64,000 bases of DNA from Methylocystis rosea (GTDB taxonomy: Bacteria > Pseudomonadota > Alphaproteobacteria > Rhizobiales > Beijerinckiaceae). Under the pieces are notes generated by a model that searched no databases, was not told where the DNA came from, and saw only the letters and a list, made by a program, of their open reading frames with translations. Of this stretch, positions 42,601-51,258 are shown one piece after another; within the stretch, counting starts at the first letter, position 1, and each line of letters starts with the position of its first letter. The translations under genes were made by a program, and so were the position numbers. The stretch lies in contig NZ_CP034086.1 in NCBI RefSeq assembly GCF_003855495.1, positions 3,323,501-3,387,500 of the forward strand, in the 5' to 3' direction.

Positions 42601-42996
42601 GCCGTCATAGTCGGCCCGAACATGGATAGGGTTAGATCGACTGCACGGAACAACATCGTTGGCTTCGTCTCGCGCGTTAACGTCATGACGCCAAAAGACT
42701 CCCGCAACCTCGACCTTTTCGTGAGCGAATTCCAACGAAAAGGTCGCTACAAGCTTGTCCCCACGTATATTCCGAGCCTCGAGGCCGGTCCTTCCGAAAT
42801 TCTCGGCTCTGGCCTGGAAAAGGCTGATCTCGTCGTTCGCCCTGCGTGGACGATCGGTGAGAACGACCCCGATAGCTGCGCCTTGAACCTTGACGATCCG
42901 CCTGTCGTTCCGCTGGGCCAGGCCAATCCGCCCGCCCTCAAGGCGATGGAGCAGATTGCGAGGTTCCGGGCACGTCGCAAGAATTCTGAGCCTTGA
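39661..42996 (+). CDS. Large cargo protein: PD-(D/E)xK-like nuclease module plus helical repeats
   Basis: 1111 residues from ATG 39661 (TTG at 39655 possible). N-terminal module, residues about 38-190: helix AEYVFEKFAVRLAEKFIAPN, then TGGGDGKTDSETY (Asp93) and WAFAFSAKREW (Lys126), then YQRVYFITNQYVSARQSAEV and VTIMDRTWILERVF. This is the order of a restriction-endonuclease fold with D...xxK. Residues about 200-800 are helical and repeat-like (FERAVSIARQHELSTHRLAA; KLNKGLHYEAIRLYGRAVGL). The last 300 residues form an alpha/beta domain. No Walker A is seen. It is less GC-rich than the phage genes and sits 187 bp from the inferred right end, a classic cargo site. An anti-phage or plasmid-conflict role is inferred. 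Confidence 0.75.
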   Translation: MTYEDPDSGNNSSEGYPPSRYMRARRPYLFSDSERTTEIALTQEVLSHHLDTLTNQKAEYVFEKFAVRLAEKFIAPNLRPQTGPTGGGDGKTDSETYPVSPEIAERWFSPDKLAASERWAFAFSAKREWRSKVRSDVREIVGTGRGYQRVYFITNQYVSARQSAEVQDALTKEYGVPVTIMDRTWILERVFDHGCLDIAQKCLGVGKQFEATVIGPRDHKRQTELDGLEKLIADNAAYEGRAPALADDALRTAKLARGLEKPRFEVDGRFERAVSIARQHELSTHRLAAIYEWAWTSYFWFDDAQKLSELYDQVEKLAIRSQDANDLERLSNLLPLLVGAVRDDMLTPEAAAIAVRSAALVQSLESAKGNTSRPNNALHAHALLLLIRISTIRAGCDAGTLDAIWTEFTSVIEQSRGLGTFPFESIANCLMQIGEFVPESETFDSLYESLTVALAERKKEGTAAKLNTERAHQKLNKGLHYEAIRLYGRAVGLLLKAEYEDELVHALRGCSFAYMSSGLYWAARTYALAAVANNFRRFKQSGSLDDIDPSLLSQWFECELQLGRVPYALWAYELGVIVRNARSRTQEQITFAENCRIAQGDRLAAMMIATDFGDLLRLRKFPAALDRLGLPQVSNTLLFLMGGEDALRAQAAIPDEETPAGIVKVFDLMAAARHSAELPKPDHMLNDTVLLRSRVLGCDIAAECENALTSLAIAEALLGALESLLATSLNFRVIPQLDSLAIRVQSKADAALTPHLEFAEENGSTIAVVTHRPSLSYVTREEAEGFPRWLQDAVLRLFLTFAVPADAELWGDTVLGSESGFSRSITFSNIPIMLGDLFGNAKRLSLDDRYEADDAEIEISRTTAWTPSLVEAEALHAPLKPAVGPPPEHLFSPERTRHSDYRIVSPIDARKWDAAKWRAVFYMCAPTTDMIPVLGLAFAERDPAVAIFRAWRERFGDRDTDNKLRIAIITGINISNPAAYAVIVGPNMDRVRSTARNNIVGFVSRVNVMTPKDSRNLDLFVSEFQRKGRYKLVPTYIPSLEAGPSEILGSGLEKADLVVRPAWTIGENDPDSCALNLDDPPVVPLGQANPPALKAMEQIARFRARRKNSEP

Positions 42997-43137
42997 GGAT
43001 CAAAGTAAAATAGCGCTCGGGGAGCAGCAAGCGCCCGGCTTTCGCCATCTGCCCAGAGCCTTGCCACCGGGCTTTTATCCGCATGCCTTTTCCGGAGCGG
43101 AATTCGCTCGTGGAGGGTCTTAGCCCCTCTGGGGCGT

Positions 43138-43183
43138 GGCCATTTGATCTGTCGCCGGAGGCCATTTGTTTTGTCGCGCTACA
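43138..43183 (+). repeat. Tandem 22-bp repeats: probable transposase-binding right end of the prophage
   Basis: GGCCATTTGATCTGTCGCC (43138-43156) and GGCCATTTGTTTTGTCGCG (43160-43178) are near-identical with a 22-bp period. The copy nearer the edge is followed by CTACA, giving a terminal CA at 43182-43183, i.e. 5'-TGTAGCGCGACAAAAC on the other strand. Mu-like phages end in TG...CA with ordered transposase sites at this distance. Right terminus is therefore inferred near 43183, between the cargo gene and tRNA-Phe. Confidence 0.55.
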
Positions 43184-43269
43184 TGATCGCGGGACGGTCT
43201 CGCCACCCTAGCGGGTCTGGACAAGTCGTTGCGCGCTTTCTATAAGCCCGACACATCGCGTTCGCGCGA

Positions 43270-43345
43270 GCCCAGGTAGCTCAGTTGGTAGAGCATGCGA
43301 CTGAAAATCGCAGTGTCGGTGGTTCGATCCCGCCCCTGGGCACCA
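43270..43345 (+). tRNA. tRNA-Phe (GAA)
   Basis: 76 nt with encoded CCA. Acceptor GCCCAGG/CCTGGGC, D arm GCTC/GAGC, anticodon stem GCGAC-type with loop CTGAAAA giving anticodon GAA, and a T arm with GGTTCGATCC. It is the first host gene after the prophage. Mu-type elements do not target tRNA genes, so its closeness is taken as chance. Confidence 0.97.
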
Positions 43346-43842
43346 GAATACTGTGTTAAATCAACTATTTAAGAAAGATTGCGCATTTCTCGCGTTTTGG
43401 AAAACGCCGCCGAATTTTCCATTTTGCAAGAAACCCGCTCTTCCACACAGTGAATCTTTGTTGGCGCGACGAAGCGAAACGCATCGCTTGCTCTCTTCGT
43501 GGGTTTGATGTTCGAAAGCGACTGCTGGGGTCGACATTCCAGACGGCATCCGACCGCTAATGACCCTCAGCGGAAATCGCGATCGGGCAGCAGGCTGTTG
43601 CTATGCCCTGCCTGGCTTCTGTTGTTTCGCTGGCGATAGAAACCGCAGCACGGCGGCAACGAACAGTAGCGCGGGCGCATCTCCAATAAGGCGCCGAATG
43701 CGGAAATGTTCGTGTCGCAACTGAAGCAGGGTCAGCCGATTTCCGCGCATCGTCATCAATTTGCATGATCACAACCGCGCTGAGCGAATTAAGATGTGTC
43801 AGTGGCTCACGAGCGGCGTGCAAATGAGAGGACTACGAAATC
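43346..43842 (+). other. 497-bp intergenic region
   Basis: No convincing gene. A 88-codon minus-strand frame (43557-43823) has atypical composition and no ribosome-binding site. The first 150 nt after the tRNA are A/T-rich (for example around 43350-43390) and probably include the tRNA terminator. The promoter of the peptidoglycan-binding gene cluster should be near its right end; no consensus is named. Confidence 0.3.
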
Positions 43843-44127
43843 ATGACGCAGGTCGCAGTAAATATGAAAACCATCGACCTCCGGAAGGCCGAACTGCAGC
43901 CAGTCGCGGGCGACGACATCAAGACGCTGCAGGCGTTGCTGAATCTCTTCCTCACCGCCGGCGATGTCGGCGAGGATGGCAGTCCGATCCTGCCCCTGGT
44001 TCTGGACGGGACCGCCGGCGCGAATACCAAGCAGGCGCTGCTCGCCTTCCAAACGGCGGCCCATCTCGCCAAGGACGCCATCATCGGCCCGCTGACGTGG
44101 AGGAAGCTCATCGAGCAGGATTTCTAA
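43843..44127 (+). CDS. Peptidoglycan-binding repeat protein (one repeat)
   Basis: 94 residues with a single PG_binding_1-type unit: DIKTLQALLNLF, then LVLDGTAGANTKQALLAFQT and the closing IIGPLTWRKLI. The unit normally binds cell-wall glycan or peptide. No signal peptide and no catalytic domain are seen. It is the first of four tandem genes of the same kind. Confidence 0.85.
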   Translation: MTQVAVNMKTIDLRKAELQPVAGDDIKTLQALLNLFLTAGDVGEDGSPILPLVLDGTAGANTKQALLAFQTAAHLAKDAIIGPLTWRKLIEQDF

Positions 44128-44140
44128 ACGCGAGCGACCG

Positions 44141-44626
44141 ATGAACGAAGGGAAACTCGACATGCCGGCGACGATCAAACTAGGCGATACCGGAGATGAC
44201 GTGAAGCGACTTCAACGAGTCTTCGCGCGCAACAAGGTCTTGGGACCCGACAACGTAGACGGCGTCTTCGGACCGCGCACGGAAGAGGCCGTGAAGGACT
44301 TCCAGCAATCGAACGGGCTGGCGGCAGACGGCGTCGTCGGGCCGATCACATGGAGCCACGTGCATCCCTACCGCGAGGCGTCGCCGACGCTTCAGGCCGC
44401 ATCCTTAGGGCCGGTGGTGGCCAAGCTGCAAGGCGTGCTCAAGACGGGCTTTGGTTACACCGGCGCCATCGACGGCATTTTCGGCCCCACCACCGAGAAC
44501 GTCGTCCGTCAATACCAGACTAACGCCGGGCTCCCGGTCACTGGCGTCATGGACGAGCGGACCTGGATGGCTCCCGCCGGCGCAGCCGGCGCGACGCTCG
44601 AGAGCCTCTCGGGTCTTATACTTTAA
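44141..44626 (+). CDS. Peptidoglycan-binding repeat protein (two repeats)
   Basis: 161 residues (an internal ATG at 44162 would give 154). Two PG_binding_1 units: GDDVKRLQRVF with VDGVFGPRTEEAVKDFQQSN and VVGPITWSHV; then GPVVAKLQGVL with IDGIFGPTTENVVRQYQTNA and VTGVMDERTW. No signal peptide or enzyme domain. Probably co-transcribed with the preceding gene. Confidence 0.87.
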   Translation: MNEGKLDMPATIKLGDTGDDVKRLQRVFARNKVLGPDNVDGVFGPRTEEAVKDFQQSNGLAADGVVGPITWSHVHPYREASPTLQAASLGPVVAKLQGVLKTGFGYTGAIDGIFGPTTENVVRQYQTNAGLPVTGVMDERTWMAPAGAAGATLESLSGLIL

Positions 44627-44728
44627 CCGCCGCTCATGTCGCGTATTCGGAGCGCGGCTTCAGTCGATCGCGACCCTCTTCAAGCAGGGCTCATAATTTT
44701 TATTCCACGAATTTGCGGGGAGGCGTAA

Positions 44729-45190
44729 ATGTCTGGCAGCATCAGCCCTTGGCCAGTGGTCAAGACCGGCTCTAGCGAACATCCCATCAAGACACTGCAA
44801 TATCTGCTGAGGGCGCGCGGACATAGCGCCGTCGTGGATGGTCTGTTCGGTCCGCAAACCGACGCGGCGGTAAAGGCATTTCAAGCAAGCCAGGGATTGA
44901 CGGCGGATGGGATTGTCGGCCCAACCACTTGGGCGGCCCTTGTCGTGCAGGTCAAAAAAGGAAGCCAAGGCGACGCGGTTAAGGGGGTGCAGGAGGAATT
45001 TCAGTTCCGCAACCTCTCCGGCGATCCCAGCAAGGGACCGCAAGTCGATGGAATCTTCGGACCCGTGACAGACGCATCGGTGCGTGGTTTTCAGCAAGCG
45101 CTTTCGCTCGACATCCCTTCGGTGAAAGTGGACGGAATTGTCGGTCCGGTTACTTGGCAGGCTCTGGTGAGCGGCATGCTTTCTTTTTAG
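44729..45190 (+). CDS. Peptidoglycan-binding repeat protein (two repeats)
   Basis: 153 residues; GGGGAGG lies 7 nt before the ATG. Two units: HPIKTLQYLLRARG with VDGLFGPQTDAAVKAFQASQ and GIVGPTTWAALV; then GDAVKGVQEEFQ with VDGIFGPVTDASVRGFQQAL and GIVGPVTWQALV. Same architecture as its neighbours and no export signal visible. Confidence 0.88.
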   Translation: MSGSISPWPVVKTGSSEHPIKTLQYLLRARGHSAVVDGLFGPQTDAAVKAFQASQGLTADGIVGPTTWAALVVQVKKGSQGDAVKGVQEEFQFRNLSGDPSKGPQVDGIFGPVTDASVRGFQQALSLDIPSVKVDGIVGPVTWQALVSGMLSF

Positions 45191-45265
45191 CGTCGGTCCA
45201 AACCGATCATTGGTGAGAGGCCGCAGCGCAATTTAACTTATGTTTTTTTGGCAGGAGGGTATGCC

Positions 45266-45712
45266 ATGGCAGAACCAGTACTGAAGAAAGGATCTAATGA
45301 TCCCGCCGTGCGCGACCTGCAAGAGGCCCTTAAATCTCTCGGATACGATGTAGGCCCCGTTGACGGAGTCTTCGGGGCGAAAACTGAGAGCGCCGTTAAG
45401 AAGTTTCAGCAGGCGCGGGAGATCGCGGTTGATGGCGTGGTGGGCCGAGTTACGTGGATCAACATTGACGAAGCTGATCAAAGCCACCCCGTGCTGAAGA
45501 TCGGCTCGACGGGCCTACCCGTTCGTCGTCTGCAGAGCCGAATGAGCGCTGTCGGTTTCAACACTGGCGGAGTCGACGGGCGCTTCGGCGCCACGACTGA
45601 AGCGGCGGTCAAAAAGTTGCAGCACGATTATCACCTAGACAGTGACGGCATCGTTGGTCCGAAGACTTGGCAAGTCGTTGACGCCCTGGAGAATGAGGGA
45701 GGCGTAAGCTAA
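45266..45712 (+). CDS. Peptidoglycan-binding repeat protein (two repeats)
   Basis: 148 residues from ATG 45266 (GCAGGAGGG upstream). Two units: DPAVRDLQEALKSLG with VDGVFGAKTESAVKKFQQAR and GVVGRVTWINI; then GLPVRRLQSRMSAVG with VDGRFGATTEAAVKKLQHDY and GIVGPKTWQVV. The last of the four tandem genes, giving seven units in all. It lies 132 bp before an L,D-transpeptidase gene. Confidence 0.88.
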   Translation: MAEPVLKKGSNDPAVRDLQEALKSLGYDVGPVDGVFGAKTESAVKKFQQAREIAVDGVVGRVTWINIDEADQSHPVLKIGSTGLPVRRLQSRMSAVGFNTGGVDGRFGATTEAAVKKLQHDYHLDSDGIVGPKTWQVVDALENEGGVS

Positions 45713-45844
45713 TCTGATCACGATTTAGCAGCCATGTTGCGCTTCCGACCTCGCCATCCTCCGCGCCGATCCCTATCGGGCGAATTGGTTAACGGCGCGG
45801 ATATAGCTATATTGAAGGGACGCAGCCGAGGACGGTGATCCCCC

Positions 45845-46594
45845 ATGCCTCCCAGAATCCAACAAATCCTGATCATATTTGCCTCAGCAGCGGCTGGGGC
45901 CGGCCTTGCCGGATGCGCCAGCACGCAAACGCCTGCGACGCTGAGCGCCTCCGCGGTTGCGCCGACGCCTCGCAGCGATCCTGCCGCGCCGGGGGGACGC
46001 ATCGACGCCGTCGCCGTCCAGGGCGGCAATCTCTACGGCGAGATGAAGGACGCTGGCTTCATCGTTCCAGCGGTCAGACCCGGCCTCGTCGATGCAGCAT
46101 TCCATCGCACGAACGTCGCCTACTCGACCAGAGAAGCTCCTGGGACGATCGTGGTCGATCCCGCCGGACACTATCTCTATTACGTCGAGGCGGGCGGCCG
46201 GGCGACCCGCTACGGCATCGGCGTTGGTCGCGACGGTTTCGCCTGGTCAGGGGAAGCGACGATCAAGAGCAAGCAGGAATGGCCCGACTGGTATCCGCCA
46301 AAGGAAATGATCGAACGCAGGCCCGACCTTAAAAAACAGCTGGTTGAGCTGCAAAGCGGTCTTGGCATGCATGGCGGTCCCGGCAATCCGTTGGGAGCCC
46401 GCGCGATGTATCTCTGGCAAGGGGATCGAGATACGCTCTTTCGCATCCACGGCACGAATGAGCCCTGGACCATCGGGAAGAGCCAGTCGTCTGGCTGCAT
46501 CCGGATGATCAATCAGGACGCGATGGATCTCTACCAAAAAACGACCCCTGGAACCCGAGTCGTCGTTCTTCCCGCCAAAGTGGCGCGCCGGTAG
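45845..46594 (+). CDS. L,D-transpeptidase lipoprotein (YkuD family)
   Basis: 249 residues. Lipoprotein signal with lipobox LAGC at residues 20-23. The YkuD catalytic region is complete: GTIVVDPAGHYLYYVEAGGR, MHGGPGNPLGARAMYLW, HGTNEPWTIGKSQSSGCIRM, containing the conserved His and the catalytic Cys (SSGCIRM). It makes 3-3 peptidoglycan cross-links or attaches proteins to the wall. Neighbouring wall-binding genes fit a cell-wall theme. Confidence 0.94.
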   Translation: MPPRIQQILIIFASAAAGAGLAGCASTQTPATLSASAVAPTPRSDPAAPGGRIDAVAVQGGNLYGEMKDAGFIVPAVRPGLVDAAFHRTNVAYSTREAPGTIVVDPAGHYLYYVEAGGRATRYGIGVGRDGFAWSGEATIKSKQEWPDWYPPKEMIERRPDLKKQLVELQSGLGMHGGPGNPLGARAMYLWQGDRDTLFRIHGTNEPWTIGKSQSSGCIRMINQDAMDLYQKTTPGTRVVVLPAKVARR

Positions 46595-46650
46595 CCTCCC
46601 AGCTAAAGCCTTACAGATCCCCTGGGCGGGCGAACTCCGCTCATGCCGCC

Positions 46651-47805
<1,155 letters not shown>

Positions 47806-48009
47806 TGGGATGCTCTGCCTATGTGAGGACCTAATTTTCAGGGAAGGAGTTCTCGTGCTCGGCTTCGCGCGTCGAGCTTTACAAACGCCAAGCATCGTCT
47901 CAGCCTAGCTTTTGAACCGTTGAGACACTGAAAGCATCTACGGGATTTTCCGAGACTGACAATGCCGCGCGAGGCGTCTGATGCGAACATCGAATGACTG
48001 GAGTGAAAG

Positions 48010-48771
48010 ATGAGCAAGACCCTTCTCAGCGACTGGACCCTCGTCGCGTTCAAACAAAGGGAGGAAGAGCGTCGTGGAGAAGAAAATCGTCGTGGAAGAG
48101 AGCAGGTTGATACGGCTCCGTTCGCGCCAGCCGGGGCGCCGCCGCGTGACAATGAGATGCTGCGCAGCGAATGGACGATCGCTGCTCTGCAGAAAAGATT
48201 TGCGGCTCTGGAGCAAAGACTCGCCGCTGTGGAACAAAGTGAAGAAGAGCGCCGGCGATCTGAACGCATCGAGGCCGCGGCGCGCGCCCGGCGAGAGGAA
48301 GAGCAGGAACAGGTCGTTTTGGGGACCTCGACTGACACAGCTCCTGATCAGAGTCAGGCGCACTGGCAGGAGGCCGAACAACCGCAATTTGTTCAGGCCG
48401 AGGTTGAACCGCGAGAGGCGGGAGCGATCTTGCACGCCCACGAGCAAGTATATGAGCAAAAAGCCCCCGAGATTGTAGGAGACAGTCAAGGATACAAAAG
48501 CCGGTTCGAAGTCCATCCCGCTCCCCGTCGCGGGATCGTTCGGACGATCGCGTCGAGGTTCGTTTCTGTCGTCATTACGGCTTTGATCGCCGCAGCGATA
48601 GGTTTCGGGATCGCCGTTTTCACCGTGCCGATCGACAAAGCGACGCAGTTCCATACTTACGTAAATCGCGCGCTCGCCGGTTTGCACGACAAATACCGAG
48701 TCGAGCGGCGCACGCCTCCCGCTACTCCACCCGATCAGGGACGTTCGTCATCCCCTGGTGGATCTCGCTGA
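48010..48771 (+). CDS. Coiled-coil membrane protein, unknown function
   Basis: 253 residues. N-terminal 100 residues are a charged coiled coil (RFAALEQRLAAVEQSEEERR, RIEAAARARREEEQEQ). A Gln/Glu-rich linker follows, then one transmembrane helix at about residues 186-208 (SVVITALIAAAIGFGIAVFT), then a short Pro-rich tail. No family is recognised. A long frame on the opposite strand of the same stretch is judged a shadow. Confidence 0.65.
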   Translation: MSKTLLSDWTLVAFKQREEERRGEENRRGREQVDTAPFAPAGAPPRDNEMLRSEWTIAALQKRFAALEQRLAAVEQSEEERRRSERIEAAARARREEEQEQVVLGTSTDTAPDQSQAHWQEAEQPQFVQAEVEPREAGAILHAHEQVYEQKAPEIVGDSQGYKSRFEVHPAPRRGIVRTIASRFVSVVITALIAAAIGFGIAVFTVPIDKATQFHTYVNRALAGLHDKYRVERRTPPATPPDQGRSSSPGGSR

Positions 48772-49042
48772 GATGGGCAGGAACGTAGATAAGAGTAATG
48801 CTACATGCAGGAATTGCGTCAGCGCGCGAATTTCGCGCTGCCTAGTCGGCCGCTTGGAGCAATGCAGCTTCAAGCGCGGCGTCGAGATATCGGCCGACCT
48901 CAGTTACGCGTTCATCGTCGAACTGCCCGAAGACCGATGACGGCTGGTCATATTCAGAGACCGAGCTCCCATCTTCATCTTCGAACAGCACGCCAGAGCA
49001 GGGCTTTCGGCGACGCAGTCCCGACTGGATCGTCTGGAGCGG
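48772..49042 (+). other. Intergenic region, no supported gene
   Basis: Short frames on both strands are low-quality (Arg- and Ser-rich, poor starts). Plus-strand text near 48890-48945 (YAFIVELPEDR in one frame) could be a decayed fragment, but nothing can be supported. Confidence 0.25.
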
Positions 49043-49468
49043 CTAATTCGTGCAGCGTTCGGACAGAAACTTCGCGTCGATCGTGAAGCCTGAGCGAGTC
49101 CCCTTCGCCGTTGCCTTGGACTGCGCGCGATACCAACTCTGGAAATCGCCGGTGAACAGGAGGCTCGTGACGTCGCGCGCATCCTTCGCGCCGCATTCGA
49201 TCGTGACGATGATCTGATTACTCGCGTGCGTAACAGAAGGCTTCGCGCAACTTTCGTCCTGGGCGCCGATGATGCTGTCGCCCTCTTCGATGCAGACGTC
49301 ATTGGTCTGCAGCCCGATCTCCGGCGAGATCGTCGAAATGCGCCATAGGCCCGGCCGGCGCTTTGGCAATTCAGCGTCGCTCGCCAGGGCAGGCGAATGC
49401 GCGCCCGCTAGAAACAAGAGAGCGACGACGAGACCGGAGGAAAAAAGTTGTGCGCGTTGCATCTCCAT
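49043..49468 (-). CDS. DUF3617-like secreted protein
   Basis: 141 residues from ATG at 49468 (or 49462). Signal peptide about residues 1-30 (LFSSGLVVALLFLAGAHSPA, cut after ALA). The mature part has the DUF3617 pattern: KRRPGLWRISTIS near the start, then paired Cys (NDVCIEEGDSI, ESCAKPSV, ECGAKDARD) and FTGDFQSWYRAQ. Function of the family is unknown; probably periplasmic. Confidence 0.8.
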   Translation of the reverse strand: MEMQRAQLFSSGLVVALLFLAGAHSPALASDAELPKRRPGLWRISTISPEIGLQTNDVCIEEGDSIIGAQDESCAKPSVTHASNQIIVTIECGAKDARDVTSLLFTGDFQSWYRAQSKATAKGTRSGFTIDAKFLSERCTN

Positions 49469-49619
49469 TCCTATCGCGAAAGCGCAAGGCGATCTACGTG
49501 CTGCCGGCGCCGCGGCCGACGGCTGGCGCTGTTTCCCCGCGCACCCGGGATATTGTCCTGTTGCGTCTTTTGGGCCGCCGTACATACCTTTGCAGAGCCA
49601 TATGCCGGGGATTCGCGTG

Positions 49620-50273
49620 ATGAGTTCGCCCAATCTGAAGCGCGTCGGTCGCGAACTTTTATTTGTCGCGAGCGCGCTTCTTTTCGTCGCCGCGCCCTTG
49701 TGCGCCTTAGCTGCGGAGATGACTCGCGCCGAGATCGAACATAAAATCGCCGAAGCGCAGGGTAAGCCGGTCGATCTTTCAAATCTCGATCTTTCCGACG
49801 TCGATCTCTCCGGCCTTAACCTGCATGGCGCAGACTTCTTCTCCACCAAGCTTGCGGGCGCGAAGCTGGCGAAGACCGATTTGTCGGGCGCGAATTTCAC
49901 GCGCGCCGATTTGCAGAGCGCCGACCTCTCGGGCGCTCAGATGAAGGGTGCGACGCTTTACGCCGCGATCCTCGATGGCGCCAGTTTTGCCGATGCCGAC
50001 CTTTCGGATGCGCGCATCATCGGCGGCGGAAAAAGCGTCAACTTTCGCAAGGCGAAGCTGATCGGCGCGGATCTCGGCGCCGATCCGGCCAATCAGGGCA
50101 TGGTTCCCGTGCGCGCCGAACTCCCTGACGCAAATTTTGACGGGGCGGACCTTACGCGCGCCAATCTCACCCATGCGGTTCTTACCGGCGCCAATTTCAA
50201 CGCGGCGATCGTCACCGGCGCACGTTTCGACTATGCCCTCCTCGACGGCTCGAACCTTTCGCTCGGGCGCTGA
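49620..50273 (+). CDS. Exported pentapeptide-repeat protein
   Basis: 217 residues from ATG 49620 (upstream in-frame starts are possible). Signal peptide about residues 1-32 (LFVASALLFVAAPLCALAAE). From residue 50 on, A(D/N)LXX repeats run nearly without break: LSNLDLSDVDLSGLNLHGAD, AKLAKTDLSGANFTRADLQS, ADLSGAQMKGATLYA, and a second run ANFDGADLTRANLTHAVLTG-type after residue 165. This makes a right-handed quadrilateral beta-helix in the periplasm. Function is unknown. Confidence 0.88.
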   Translation: MSSPNLKRVGRELLFVASALLFVAAPLCALAAEMTRAEIEHKIAEAQGKPVDLSNLDLSDVDLSGLNLHGADFFSTKLAGAKLAKTDLSGANFTRADLQSADLSGAQMKGATLYAAILDGASFADADLSDARIIGGGKSVNFRKAKLIGADLGADPANQGMVPVRAELPDANFDGADLTRANLTHAVLTGANFNAAIVTGARFDYALLDGSNLSLGR

Positions 50274-50384
50274 TGCCTGCGGCGTCATTGCCAAATGTTC
50301 CTGCATTGTCAGGGAATATTACCGCCGGACGCAAAGAGAAGGTTGCATTAAGTGCGCCGTATCCGAGAACAACGCCTCTGCTTG

Positions 50385-51257
50385 ATGAGCGCCAAAGGTC
50401 CGCCATCCTGTCTGGTTATGCCGGTCGCTCTGCTCGCGTTCTGCCTGATCGGTCCTACAGCCCATGCTGGCGATATCGAACGCGGCCGCTATCTCGTCGA
50501 AGCGCTGACGGCCTGTGACAATTGCCATACGCCCCGCGGCGCAGCCGGCTACGATCTCTCCAGTCGCTTGAGCGGCGGCGCGCAGACATTTTCCGACAAA
50601 TCCTATGTCGTGCGGGGTCCAAACATCTCTCCAGATAGAGAGACCGGCGTCGGGGCATGGACCGATGAAGAATTGCGCGCCGCGATCGTCGACGGCGTCG
50701 GCCGGGATGGTCGCCTTGCGCCCGTCATGCCATCGGACTCGTATAAGCCGCTGACGCCGAGCGATCTTGAAGCGATCATCGCCTTTCTGCGCTCAACGAC
50801 GCCGATCCACGCGCCGCTTCAGTCGCCGCAGCAGCGAAGCGGCGAATGGACGCCCCACCCGATGCCCGGAGCGGCGGCCCCCTTCGATGAAGCGTCTCTT
50901 GCCGATAAAAACACGCGCGGCCTCTATGTCGCGTCGCTCGCCCGCTGCCTGTCGTGTCACAGCGAGGAGATCGACGGGGCGCCTGATTATCAAAATCGTC
51001 TCGGCGCGGGCGGAAAGACCTTCCGCAACGCCGCCGGCGTCGTCGTCGCCCCCAACATCACGTCGCATCCGGCAAGGGGCGTCGGCGCCTGGTCGGACGA
51101 TGACTTGAAGCGCGCGATCACACAGGGCGTGGCGCGCGACGGCGCGCTGCTGAAGCCGCCCATGTCGACGCTCTCCAAGGCGCATTTTTCGAAAATGTCG
51201 CCCGATGATCTCGACGCGCTCCTCGTCTGGCTGCGATCCATCCCGCCGAAGGAATGA
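50385..51257 (+). CDS. Dihaem c-type cytochrome
   Basis: 290 residues from ATG 50385 (GTG 50352 possible). Signal peptide with LVMPVALLAFCLIGPTAHA. Two CXXCH haem sites: TACDNCHTPRG near residue 45 and ARCLSCHSEEIDG near residue 190, each in a duplicated class I-type fold with GPNISPDRETGVGAWTDEEL and APNITSHPARGVGAWSDDDL. It resembles dihaem cytochromes that take electrons from membrane-linked alcohol or aldehyde dehydrogenases. It could serve methanol or formaldehyde oxidation here, but is not part of the mxa operon. Confidence 0.92.
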   Translation: MSAKGPPSCLVMPVALLAFCLIGPTAHAGDIERGRYLVEALTACDNCHTPRGAAGYDLSSRLSGGAQTFSDKSYVVRGPNISPDRETGVGAWTDEELRAAIVDGVGRDGRLAPVMPSDSYKPLTPSDLEAIIAFLRSTTPIHAPLQSPQQRSGEWTPHPMPGAAAPFDEASLADKNTRGLYVASLARCLSCHSEEIDGAPDYQNRLGAGGKTFRNAAGVVVAPNITSHPARGVGAWSDDDLKRAITQGVARDGALLKPPMSTLSKAHFSKMSPDDLDALLVWLRSIPPKE

Positions 51258-51258
51258 G

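Noticed and set aside
43270..43345. tRNA-Phe as the prophage attachment site
   Set aside because: Mu-type transposition does not use tRNA genes; no tRNA fragment duplicate was seen and the inferred end lies 87 bp before it.
43557..43823. 88-codon minus-strand frame after tRNA-Phe
   Set aside because: Atypical composition, no ribosome-binding site and no domain.
47938..48687. 249-codon minus-strand frame opposite the coiled-coil membrane protein
   Set aside because: The plus-strand product has coherent coiled-coil and membrane features; the minus-strand product is a mixture with no coherent domain.
48805..49086. 93-codon plus-strand frame
   Set aside because: Low-complexity Arg/Ser-rich translation overlapping the 3' end of the DUF3617-like gene; not supported.
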